A stretch of DNA of 17,135 bases from Candidatus Methanophagales archaeon (GCA_021161765.1 JAGGZZ010000271.1:1-17135); one strand, 5' to 3'; counted from the stretch's first letter, positions 6,524 through 12,454 are shown. Notes: generated from the letters alone by a model not told the origin. Numbers and translations: made by a program.

Positions 6524-6715
6524 ATATGGGGATTTTTGCTAGAGGGGGGATGTCTAATGCTACTTCAGCGGGCGCACTTCTTTGTATTTTGGGTGTTAGA
6601 GAAGTCCAGATTTCCTTCAATTCATTTTCTTTCAATAGTAAAAGCAATGGCAAGGTCTTTGAGGTAAAATAAGCTATGGGTAATTTATCAATTCCCGCTG
6701 AGGGAATACCGCAAA
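6524..6715. other. Stretch with no confident gene
   Basis: Two open stretches oppose each other here. On the plus strand a 48-codon frame starts at 6526 and ends at 6672, and after one stop the same frame continues to 6764. On the minus strand a frame is open from 6743 to 6498. Neither has a good ribosome binding site and neither product resembles a family I know. It is most likely the decayed remains of one gene; I cannot say on which strand. Confidence 0.5.
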
Positions 6716-7087
6716 TCATGGATGTGCACATCGTTGTTCCCAATCCCGAAAACGTCCAAAAGTAAGATGCTCTTGAGTCTCCAAGATGGTCTTCATCACA
6801 CTTTCAACGGATTTATGAGCATTAACTACAGCTTCTTTTGTTCTGCCATCCGTTAGACATGACCCTGCCTCTGTGAATTCTTCAAGGGCACCAGCCACCG
6901 AATTTTCCCTCAAGAGGCATTGAGTCTTAGCAACCACTTCATTATGTAGATATTCTGAATCAATAATGAATACCGTTGCATTCACTATACGCCAAGGTGA
7001 ATTGTGAATTTCAAAGAGAGTATTTAACTCCTTTTCGCATTTAGCTACCCTTGAAAGGTTTTCCCGTCTGTTGACAAGAAGTTGCAT
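6716..7087 (-). pseudogene. Remnant of a HEPN/Abi-C-like protein gene
   Basis: The 123-codon open frame has the core LNTLFEIHNSPWRIVNATVF, then IDSEYLHNEVVAKT, then GALEEF and NAHKSVESVMKTIL. This resembles the C-terminal region of the STM4504/CBY_0614 family, related to abortive-infection C-terminal domains and probably HEPN-like, as far as I can judge by eye. Whole proteins of this kind are over 200 residues; the N-terminal half is missing because the open frame begins beside the intron remnant at about 7088. The end is also broken: after GRF the sequence runs into unrelated residues and a stop, without the usual RN/HGxG-type ending. I infer a truncated defence-type gene. Confidence 0.55.
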
Positions 7088-7226
7088 CGCGGATTGCCCT
7101 TGTGGCTACCTCATCTATTCGGGGTAATCCTACCGCAGAACGCGCCGATGATAACGTTTGCGTGGTAAGCTCGCAGGGCAATGCGGGAAAATCCGAGAAC
7201 CCAGCTCAGATAAACTGCCAGGATAA

Positions 7227-7448
7227 GAACGCTATGAAGAGTGTAATGCGAACCATTGTAAGAGTCGTAATTTCAAGATAGCAAACGTCAATTGGCTCTA
7301 CAAGGGACTTGATAGTTGGACAAGAATGAGATTGAGAGCATTTAAAGAGAAGAAGAAGAGTTATCTCAGTAACACTCGCATAAGGAACGATTCTCTTAAA
7401 GATCTGGGCTTGAAATCGCTATCTACGCTCTTAAACCCTGAGTGGTAA
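7227..7448 (+). pseudogene. C-terminal remnant of a group II intron reverse transcriptase/maturase
   Basis: The frame reads FKIANVNWLYKGLDSWTRMR, then LRAFKEKKKSYLSNTRIRND and LKDLGLKSL, ending at TAA 7446-7448. LDxWxRxRLRxF followed by a basic run is the usual maturase (domain X) end of intron-encoded proteins. Immediately before it the frame is damaged: ATTGTAAGA, which would encode the IVRGWxNYF motif, lies in another frame, and only a few bases remain before TTCAAG. A small deletion there would explain the frameshift. There is a stop at 7224-7226 in this frame. No start codon or functional protein is expected. Confidence 0.72.
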
Positions 7449-7513
7449 TCTCACTCCCTGCAATGGGGCAACAGCGAAGCATTTTGATCAAACTTTCCTA
7501 AAGTTTGAAAGGA

Positions 7514-7586
7514 GAGCCGTATACGGGAAATCCGTACGTACGGTTCGATGAGGGGACAGAGGTCGAAAGACCTCCTCCTACTCTAC
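7514..7586 (+). ncRNA. Group II intron RNA domains V and VI
   Basis: Domain V: GAGCCGTA (7514-7521) pairs with TACGGTTC (7539-7546). TACGG/CCGTA form the upper stem, GAAA the loop, and a two-base CG bulge lies between the stems. The catalytic AGC triad is at 7515-7517. Domain VI contains the hairpin GAGGTC-GAAA-GACCTC (7559-7574) and an unpaired A at 7580, seven bases from the 3' end CTCTAC, which is the expected branch-point place. These parts look intact although the encoded protein is broken, so the element would need a maturase in trans for splicing. Confidence 0.85.
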
Positions 7587-7588
7587 CG

Positions 7589-7690
7589 TGGGCAGCGCAC
7601 ACGGAGAATGCAGAGGCACCAGAAAAACTGAGCAATAATTGAACCGTCTTAAAACTCTGCGTACTCTGCGCTCTCCGCGGTGATAAATCA
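7589..7690. repeat. Inverted pair of CACGGAGAA-type repeats
   Basis: GCACACGGAGAATGCAGAGG (7596-7615) is followed, in reverse orientation, by CTCTGCGTACTCTGCGCTCT and CCGCGGTGATAA (about 7647-7684). The first unit matches the copy at 1421-1445; the second matches the copies at 9930 and 14690. The group II intron ends directly before the first unit, so the intron may have entered this repeat. There is no coding potential of note. Confidence 0.7.
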
Positions 7691-7721
7691 CTTGATTTTT
7701 AGACAGAACCATTGCCCGCTC

Positions 7722-7922
7722 ATATCTGCTCAAAATTCGGTGGAATTTTGAGCAGACAATGAAAAATGAATAGTGCAAAGTGCAAAAGTCAAATTCGACA
7801 GATGGCGATAATAAACGATTTAAAGCCGAAATTGGTCTTCTTCACGCATATTTTGCATTTTTCAATTTGCACTCTGCATTTTGCACTTAATTGCTCAAAA
7901 TCTTGTAGATTTTGAGCAATTA
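7722..7922. mobile_element. Hairpin-ended MITE-like element
   Basis: Two strong hairpins mark the ends. TCTGCTCAAAATTC (7725-7738) pairs perfectly with GAATTTTGAGCAGA (7743-7756), and ATTGCTCAAAATC (7890-7902) pairs perfectly with GATTTTGAGCAAT (7908-7920). They share the core TGCTCAAAAT. Inside them, GTGCAAAGTGCAAAA near 7777 and GCACTCTGCATTTTGCAC near 7869 form a second, imperfect inverted pair. The 9-mer TGCCCGCTC occurs directly on both sides (7713-7721 and 7923-7931), as a target duplication would. No transposase is encoded, so a non-autonomous element is inferred. The right hairpin, 12 bases from the pcn stop, could also end transcription from either side. Confidence 0.6.
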
Positions 7923-7931
7923 TGCCCGCTC

Positions 7932-8732
7932 TTATTCTGACTCTATCCTCGGCGCCAGCAAATAAGTGACTTTTCCTTTGCCTTCTGCTACTTCAAATTC
8001 CATCTGTAGCGGATAGTCCTTACCAAGGTTGAGCGTTATATTCTCTGCATGGGCCATTCCTTTGCTCATTGCCGTGATGTAGTCAAGCGAGTATAAAGAA
8101 TGAAGCGTGCCCGGTGTCAGGTGTATCAATTGCTCCTTTCTTAATCCCAACCTCAGCTTATCCATTTCCCCTTCCGCTTCCATGTAGAATAGTTCCCCAT
8201 CTATGCCAAGCGCAATGTGGTCACCTATCTTCTCCGCAGCGCGTATGGTTCTTCTGAACTCTTCCGTTTCGATAATCACCTGTGCCGGGAACTCAAGTTC
8301 AGGAACCTTCGGCTCTTTTCGTAGCGAAGAGGAGTCAAGCAAGGAAATAGTGTAAGCGAGACTGCCCATCCTTGTAAACAACTTTTGAGCGTGCTCGTCC
8401 AGTTCCAGCTCGACCTCTTCCCTTCCTCCTATTCCGAGGATGTCAAGCAACTTCCTGAAATCCATGCCTATTTCCGTCGCCTCCGAGACTTGCGGTTCGG
8501 TCGTGGGTTCTGCTTCAGGTACGGCTTCCGGTTCTGCCCCCTTAGGCACAAACCTAAAATCGTCAAAAGCATCGCTTTGCAACTCGAAAGAGACCATTGC
8601 CACATTCGCAGGGTCAACCGCTCTCAACTTTAAGCCATCCTCTGCTATTCTTAACTTCCCTTCATCCACTATCGCCGTAATTGATTCTATGCATCCCTTC
8701 AAGATATTCGCATCTATCTTAGCCTCAAACAT
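7932..8732 (-). CDS. pcn: PCNA, DNA polymerase sliding clamp
   Basis: PCNA forms a ring around DNA that tethers the replicative polymerases, FEN1 and ligase. The 266-residue protein shows FEAKIDANILKGCIESITAI, GLKLRAVDPANVAMV, LDYITAMSKGMAHAENITLN, a late YPLQMEFEV strand and the C-terminal YLLAPRIE, all typical. It is about 20 residues longer than most archaeal PCNAs because of a Pro/Glu/Ala-rich insertion at about 63-87 (KGAEPEAVPEAEPTTEPQVS) in the first domain; the rest aligns well by eye. GGAGGG at 8745-8750 is the ribosome binding site, and TTTAAATA at 8798-8806 on the minus strand is a likely TATA box. The gene stands alone. Confidence 0.95.
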   Translation of the reverse strand: MFEAKIDANILKGCIESITAIVDEGKLRIAEDGLKLRAVDPANVAMVSFELQSDAFDDFRFVPKGAEPEAVPEAEPTTEPQVSEATEIGMDFRKLLDILGIGGREEVELELDEHAQKLFTRMGSLAYTISLLDSSSLRKEPKVPELEFPAQVIIETEEFRRTIRAAEKIGDHIALGIDGELFYMEAEGEMDKLRLGLRKEQLIHLTPGTLHSLYSLDYITAMSKGMAHAENITLNLGKDYPLQMEFEVAEGKGKVTYLLAPRIESE

Positions 8733-8744
8733 TTTTCCCTTATT

Positions 8745-8808
8745 CCCTCCTATGTTATAATATCAAATACCTTAATACTACAAAGATAAAACATAAACAT
8801 ATTTAAAC
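8745..8808 (-). promoter_or_regulatory. Promoter and ribosome binding site of pcn
   Basis: On the minus strand a TATA box (AGTTTAAATATG, about 8798-8808) is followed after about 27 bases by the expected transcription start near 8775. GGAGGG (8745-8750) then lies 12 bases before the ATG. The arrangement supports the chosen start. The rest of the gap to the next gene is repeat sequence. Confidence 0.55.
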
Positions 8809-8892
8809 TATTCGATACTCCGACGCGTGCGTGGATATGAAAATGCAATGGACGTGAAGTGATGAGACAAACACAAACAAGAAAATAAATTG

Positions 8893-9009
8893 TTGACACA
8901 GATTAACGCGGATTAACGCAGATGATAAGAATCAACAGGGTTAGACAAAAATAAATCTGCGTAAATCAGTGTCTTAAAAGGAAGGAAGTTATGAGTTATA
9001 TACAACAAA
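8893..9009 (+). repeat. Dispersed repeat copy ending in the promoter-like module of the cas4-like gene
   Basis: GACACAGATTAACGCGGATT leads into GATGATAAGAATCAACAGGG, a block AAAAATAAATCTGCGTAAAT and then GTGTCTTAAAAGGAAGGAAG with TTATATACAA. The first 60 bases nearly match the copy at 14631-14690, and the last 35 match the module before ftsY and ahbC. TTAAAAG is about 40 bases before the ATG at 9017 and TTATATAC about 17, so the former fits a TATA box better. Confidence 0.75.
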
Positions 9010-9016
9010 CAAGAAC

Positions 9017-9889
9017 ATGAAACCACGAGTCCAAGTTAAAGTTTCTGATTTGACACGATATTTGATGTGTCCCCGACTGGTGTATTTCGGTGCAAAAGAG
9101 CATCATGAGGGGATGGCGAAGGGGAAAGAAAGAGGGTTTATTGAATCCATTCTGCTGAAGGAGCTGGCATTTAATTTACATAAATTTTATGGGGAGAGAA
9201 AAGAGGAGGACTCAGAACCAGAGCCAGAATCAGAATCAGAAACGAAAACGGAAGAAGAGCGTGCGAAAAGAATAATTGAGGATATTGTGGATGGTGTGGA
9301 AAGGATATACAAGGAAGAACTGAAAGGAGTGGAGAAGGATTACTTTGAGGAAGTAAAAGAAGATTTCATTCGCAACCTGAGTATGAGTACGAACATGGAG
9401 AATGACGAATGGCTGGAGAAGGTAAGGACTGAAAACGAGCTGTTCGAGTTGGAGAACGCTTATGGATACGAGCGAGAACATGCGATGTTCTCGGAAAAGT
9501 TGAGCATGAGCGGCAGTGTGGACAAGCTGATAAGAACAGAGGAAGAAGTTATTCCATGCATGATAAAAACAGGGAAGTGCCCGGAGTATAGCGTGTGGAA
9601 AAGCGACAGGGTGCAATTAGCGGCGTATGCAATGCTTATCGAGGAAGAATTGGGATTTGAAACAACGGTAAAAAGGGGATTTGTAGAATACATAAGGAAT
9701 GCGGAATTCCGAGAAACGCAGATAAGGAGAAGAGACAGAGCGCTTGCTTTACAGATATTAAAACGAGTAAAGCGGATAAAGGGGGGCGTTTTCCCGGATA
9801 AAGGGGGGAATGCACCTTGCGATAAATGCGTCTTTGCGGAAAGGTGCGAAACGAGAAAGACGCTTCTTTCAACGTTGTTTGGAAAATAA
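9017..9889 (+). CDS. Cas4-like RecB-family (DUF83) protein with altered active site
   Basis: This 290-residue protein is of the Cas4/Dna2-like PD-(D/E)xK family. C18 in YLMCPRLVYF plus C268, C271 and C277 (APCDKCVFAERC) would hold a 4Fe-4S cluster. GSVDKLI gives D169, TGKCPE follows the catalytic lysine K184, and VQLAAYA gives the conserved Q200 and Y204. The expected acidic residue of the E-x-K motif is Met here (IPCMIKTG, M182), so nuclease activity may be lost or changed. An acidic Glu/Ser/Pro stretch (62-82) and a long charged helical insert follow the N-terminal cysteine. Cas4 trims DNA ends during CRISPR spacer acquisition, but there is no array or cas1/cas2 here; it is more likely a stand-alone archaeal DUF83 protein in DNA repair. 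Confidence 0.8.
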   Translation: MKPRVQVKVSDLTRYLMCPRLVYFGAKEHHEGMAKGKERGFIESILLKELAFNLHKFYGERKEEDSEPEPESESETKTEEERAKRIIEDIVDGVERIYKEELKGVEKDYFEEVKEDFIRNLSMSTNMENDEWLEKVRTENELFELENAYGYEREHAMFSEKLSMSGSVDKLIRTEEEVIPCMIKTGKCPEYSVWKSDRVQLAAYAMLIEEELGFETTVKRGFVEYIRNAEFRETQIRRRDRALALQILKRVKRIKGGVFPDKGGNAPCDKCVFAERCETRKTLLSTLFGK

Positions 9890-9909
9890 CGAATGTTTAG
9901 CGGCACCGT

Positions 9910-10896
9910 CTAAGAATATAGTGTTTCATCACCGCGGAGAGCGCCGAGACCGCGGAGATTTTTAATAAGAACCACTCTGCTTATCTCCGATTCGTCCACA
10001 ATCTGGTAATTATAATCAGCCTTAGCCTTAACATCAGAAGCAGCCGCTGCTAAATGTTCTGCAATTTCACTTGCAAACTCCTTTACCTGACGATGTGCAG
10101 GCATAGCTTCGCGGGACAATCGTTTCCTCGAATACCCGAGGTGCATGTACGCCTTCACCTCGATAAAATCAGGATTCGCTATTTTTAACAATTCCGCATA
10201 CCCCGCGGGATTTAGCATGTTCAGCCCCTGCATACAGGTAATCCTTACAACCGTTCTCGTTTTTCCTTTCTTCATTCTTAGCTCGTCCAGCGATTCGTTT
10301 ATCCGTGGCCAGTAGTCGGCATGTGCAACTCGTTTATAAATGGTTTCGTCCGGGGCATTCAAGGACAAATACAACTGCGTGGGCTCTATTTCTCGCACAA
10401 CATCCGGATTCGTGCCGTTAGTCACCACAAAAGTGGTCATGCCATACGAATGGAATTCCTGTATAAGCTCCTTTAAATAGGGATACAACGTAGGCTCGCC
10501 AATAAGCGAAATAGCAACATGCTTGGGTCTCTCCGCTTCGGCAAAGACCTCCCGGGTCGTCTTTGGCGAGCCTTTAAACCCGGAAATGAGCCTCTTTTGC
10601 TCTTTTAGGCAGCCTTCTGCTATCTCTCCCGGCGAATCCCAAACAACCTCTTCTGCTCCTGCCCCTGTGTTTATGTTGAACGCTTCAAGGGGGCGCCAGC
10701 AATGAACGCATCGCTGATTGCAGAAAATGGATGGTGTCATCTGGACGCATCTATGCGCAGAAATACCGTAAAATTTGCCCTTATAACAATTCCCTTCGCC
10801 TCGGATAGATTTCCACAGCCACAAACACGTTTTCACCGCACTGTGCTTGTGCGTGCCTACAAAGTGGTATCCTTGCTTTTCCAATGTTTTTCGCAT
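9910..10896 (-). CDS. taw1: Taw1, 4-demethylwyosine synthase
   Basis: Taw1 (TYW1) is the radical SAM enzyme that builds the tricyclic ring of wyosine at G37 of tRNA-Phe, using pyruvate and N1-methylguanosine. The radical SAM cluster cysteines are C59, C63 and C66 in FCNQRCVHCWRP. C24, C37 and C50 (in ISAHRCVQMTP) are the second-cluster cysteines; the spacing matches Methanocaldococcus Taw1. ISLIGEPTLYPYL and TTFVVTNGTNPDVV are further family motifs. The normal protein ends near SRVVLI; the last 17 codons (about K312-S328) read through a CACGGAGAG-type repeat before reaching a stop. An A/T-rich box on the minus strand near 10929-10938 could serve as promoter. The gene is divergent from a small coiled-coil gene. 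Confidence 0.93.
   Translation of the reverse strand: MRKTLEKQGYHFVGTHKHSAVKTCLWLWKSIRGEGNCYKGKFYGISAHRCVQMTPSIFCNQRCVHCWRPLEAFNINTGAGAEEVVWDSPGEIAEGCLKEQKRLISGFKGSPKTTREVFAEAERPKHVAISLIGEPTLYPYLKELIQEFHSYGMTTFVVTNGTNPDVVREIEPTQLYLSLNAPDETIYKRVAHADYWPRINESLDELRMKKGKTRTVVRITCMQGLNMLNPAGYAELLKIANPDFIEVKAYMHLGYSRKRLSREAMPAHRQVKEFASEIAEHLAAAASDVKAKADYNYQIVDESEISRVVLIKNLRGLGALRGDETLYS
9921..9972. repeat. CACGGAGAG-type repeat fused to the 3' end of taw1
   Basis: The plus-strand text ATCACCGCGGAGAGCGCCGA followed by GACCGCGGAGATTTTTAATAAGAAC matches the reverse complement of the copy at about 14685-14720 and of 7650-7684. It lies inside the taw1 reading frame and encodes its C-terminal tail. This suggests the repeat inserted at or just before the original stop codon. 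Confidence 0.75.
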
Positions 10897-10908
10897 TTTA
10901 AAAGTATG

Positions 10909-10940
10909 CTTTATATAAAGTTAAACGTTATATACGATAT
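10909..10940. promoter_or_regulatory. Overlapping divergent promoters of taw1 and the coiled-coil gene
   Basis: A perfect palindrome CTTTATATAAAG (10909-10920) lies about 30 bases before the plus-strand ATG at 10945, the right place for a leaderless transcript. It is only about 18 bases before the taw1 ATG, too close for that direction. A second box, GTTATATACG (about 10927-10936), is about 35 bases from the taw1 ATG and would suit taw1. The two promoters would interleave and so compete. Confidence 0.5.
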
Positions 10941-10944
10941 AAAA

Positions 10945-11322
10945 ATGGGAGAGGGAGGAGAAGAAGTGAGGAGATATACCGAAAAAGCTTCGGAAGATTT
11001 GCTGTTCAAGGTGCTTGAGAAGGAATTTAACGAGGCGATGCAGGATGTACTTGAGGATAGGCGGAAGATCACCGACCCCGATGTATGCAGCCTGTTCAAT
11101 TTATGGTATTTACGGAGCCACGTGGACGGTCTGCAAAGGGAGATGCGGGAAGGATTTGAAAAGATAGATGCGCGATTTGAAAAGATAGATGCGCGATTTG
11201 AAAAGATAGATGCGCGATTTGAACGGATGGAGCATAGAATATCACAGATATTCATCTTTTTAGGTGTAGGATTTACCATTCTCGCTGCACTTATAACCGT
11301 GTTTCAATTTTTACCGGCATAA
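10945..11322 (+). CDS. Small coiled-coil membrane protein of unknown function
   Basis: The frame is open from 10702, but the first 81 codons run antisense to taw1. The ATG at 10945, just after the promoter, gives a sensible 125-residue protein. It has an acidic helical N-terminal part (about 1-65) and then three perfect copies of the heptad FEKIDAR (about 71-91). FERMEHRIS follows, and the protein ends in one membrane helix (about 101-122, IFIFLGVGFTILAALITVFQ). The repeats predict a coiled coil next to the membrane, an arrangement typical of small archaeal coiled-coil/tail-anchor proteins. I do not know its role. The gene is convergent with the phosphomevalonate dehydratase subunit gene. Confidence 0.75.
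   Translation: MGEGGEEVRRYTEKASEDLLFKVLEKEFNEAMQDVLEDRRKITDPDVCSLFNLWYLRSHVDGLQREMREGFEKIDARFEKIDARFEKIDARFERMEHRISQIFIFLGVGFTILAALITVFQFLPA
11154..11216 (+). repeat. Three perfect 21-base tandem repeats in a coding region
   Basis: The unit ATTTGAAAAGATAGATGCGC plus G is repeated at 11154-11174, 11175-11195 and 11196-11216, with a partial fourth copy. It encodes the heptad FEKIDAR. The absence of any silent difference between copies indicates recent expansion. Confidence 0.9.
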
Positions 11323-11324
11323 AA

Positions 11325-11454
11325 AACCACAAGATTCCACGAGATTAACACCAGATTTTTTGGTTAACATGGGCTAAAATAGCCAGTAGAGTGCTAAAAT
11401 AGGATTACATTACTATTATCGCTCTCTCGTGGAAATCGGTGTAATCTTGTGGTT
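11325..11454. repeat. Inverted-repeat element between two convergent genes
   Basis: AACCACAAGATT (11325-11336) is an exact 12-base inverted match to AATCTTGTGGTT (11443-11454). Just inside, CCACGAGA (near 11337) and TCTCGTGG (near 11425) form another inverted match. The 10-mer GCTAAAATAG occurs twice in the middle. The element begins three bases after the stop of the coiled-coil gene and ends nine bases before the stop of the next gene, so it may act as a two-way terminator. No coding potential was seen. Confidence 0.65.
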
Positions 11455-11463
11455 AATTATCAT

Positions 11464-11865
11464 TCAAAACTCGACATAGCCTCTGGTTCCATTCACAAGC
11501 ACCTCCTCTCCGTCACGTATCCGTTCGTCTTCGAGTGGGTCGGTCTCAAGCGAATCAACGACCGGTATCTCCGCTATTATCGCCCCCACTGCCACTATCG
11601 TATCTACACGCTGAACAATCATGGCACACGGGCTTTTTCCATGCTTCTTAAGCTGATATATCACATAAGAGCCAACGGTTGAACCTTTTCCGCCCGGGAA
11701 TATCAAAATGCGATTGGTTATCTCTTTCCCATAGATGTCAAGCGATTTATCCATGATAATGCCTGTGACGGGGTCTACGGCACCGAGGAAGGAGATTTTC
11801 TGTTTTGATATTAATGCTTTCCCGGAGGCTAAGCCTTTTGAGATGCTTCTGCCTTTTATTTTCAT
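11464..11865 (-). CDS. Phosphomevalonate dehydratase small subunit (DUF126)
   Basis: This 133-residue protein is the swivelling small domain of the aconitase-X family (DUF126). In archaea it pairs with a large subunit to dehydrate 5-phosphomevalonate to trans-anhydromevalonate 5-phosphate in the modified mevalonate route to isoprenoid lipids. The start MKIKGRSISKGLASGKALIS and the core ILIFPGGKGSTVGSYVIYQL (53-72) are characteristic; PGGKGST carries the conserved active-site Ser (S62). VDTIVAVGAIIAEIPVVDSL follows. The large subunit is not in this window. The gene is divergent from the prefoldin gene, with an 87-base gap. Confidence 0.88.
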   Translation of the reverse strand: MKIKGRSISKGLASGKALISKQKISFLGAVDPVTGIIMDKSLDIYGKEITNRILIFPGGKGSTVGSYVIYQLKKHGKSPCAMIVQRVDTIVAVGAIIAEIPVVDSLETDPLEDERIRDGEEVLVNGTRGYVEF

Positions 11866-11952
11866 TATTGTTTATTTTTGTTTTTAAGTGTTAAAGAAGA
11901 AGTTAGTATTGTAATAGAACATTATTTCTTGAAGGAAATTAAGGAGATAAAA

Positions 11953-12417
11953 ATGGAAGAAAGAGAAGTACGTGGAGGAGAGAGAGAACAGCAAGCAGAA
12001 GTGCAGTCTTTGCTATTAAAATTGCGCCAATATCAGGCACAAGCGGAGACGACATCGCAGGAATTGGCTTTTGTCCGGCAGGCGATAGTAGAGCATGAGA
12101 AGGCGATAGAGACGATAAAGCAGTTGAAGCACATGAAAGCAGGTGACGAGCTGATAGTTCCAATAGGGGCTAATTCGTCGGTTTACGTTACGCTCAGCGA
12201 TACCGATAAAATAATCGTCAGTATAGGCGGCGGTGTAAGTGCAGAAAAAGACCCTGATTCTTCAATGGCGTACCTTAAGGAGAAGAAGGAGGATTTAGAA
12301 AATTCACTGCGTGACATGAGCGGAATGATGCAAAAGCTGGAGCAAGAAGCGCAGAAATTGCAGTCACGATTACAGCAAATCGCCGGTAGTGGCACGGGCA
12401 CCGGGAGAACCGGATAA
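11953..12417 (+). CDS. pfdA: Prefoldin alpha subunit
   Basis: Prefoldin is a hexameric ATP-independent chaperone that holds unfolded proteins and passes them to the thermosome. The 154-residue product has two long coiled-coil helices (about 12-60 and 105-145) joined by a beta region with KAGDELIVPIGANSSVYVTL and DKIIVSIGGGVSAEKD, the signature of the alpha subunit. The frame is open from a TTG at 11878, but AAGGAG at 11941-11946 puts the start at the ATG 11953, and the extra 25 residues are not family-like. The tail is Gly/Thr-rich. In several euryarchaea pfdA lies just before ftsY, as here; a repeat and promoter now separate them. Confidence 0.92.
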   Translation: MEEREVRGGEREQQAEVQSLLLKLRQYQAQAETTSQELAFVRQAIVEHEKAIETIKQLKHMKAGDELIVPIGANSSVYVTLSDTDKIIVSIGGGVSAEKDPDSSMAYLKEKKEDLENSLRDMSGMMQKLEQEAQKLQSRLQQIAGSGTGTGRTG

Positions 12418-12454
12418 GTAGTGACCAAAAATCAGGGAAAAATAAACGGTAGAC

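Larger units (their letters stand above)
7088..7586 (+). mobile_element. Degraded group II intron
   Basis: The right end is diagnostic: domain V at 7514-7546 and domain VI ending CTACTCTAC, with the expected 3' boundary at 7586. Upstream lies the C-terminal part of the intron-encoded maturase (7227-7448). The whole is far shorter than a normal 2-3 kb intron, so the reverse transcriptase and most of domain I are missing. The stretch 7088-7226 has no clear identity; it may be leftover domain I RNA or more maturase sequence, and one frame through it stays open until a TAG at 7279. The left boundary is approximate. The remnant lies between a truncated gene on the left and a CACGGAGAA-type repeat on the right. 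Confidence 0.75.

Noticed and set aside
7578..7778. 66-codon minus-strand frame
   Set aside because: It runs through the intron end, two repeats and the first hairpin, with no family likeness.
9017..9889. CRISPR-Cas locus, suggested by a Cas4-like gene
   Set aside because: No cas1, cas2 or effector gene and no regularly spaced repeat-spacer array is visible on either strand. The repeats nearby are dispersed and irregular.
10702..10944. 81-codon N-terminal extension of the coiled-coil gene
   Set aside because: It lies antisense to the conserved N-terminal Fe-S region of taw1 and precedes the TATA box. The ATG at 10945 is the credible start.
11878..11952. 25-residue extension of prefoldin alpha from a TTG
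   Set aside because: AAGGAG is correctly spaced before the ATG at 11953, and the extension does not look like the family.
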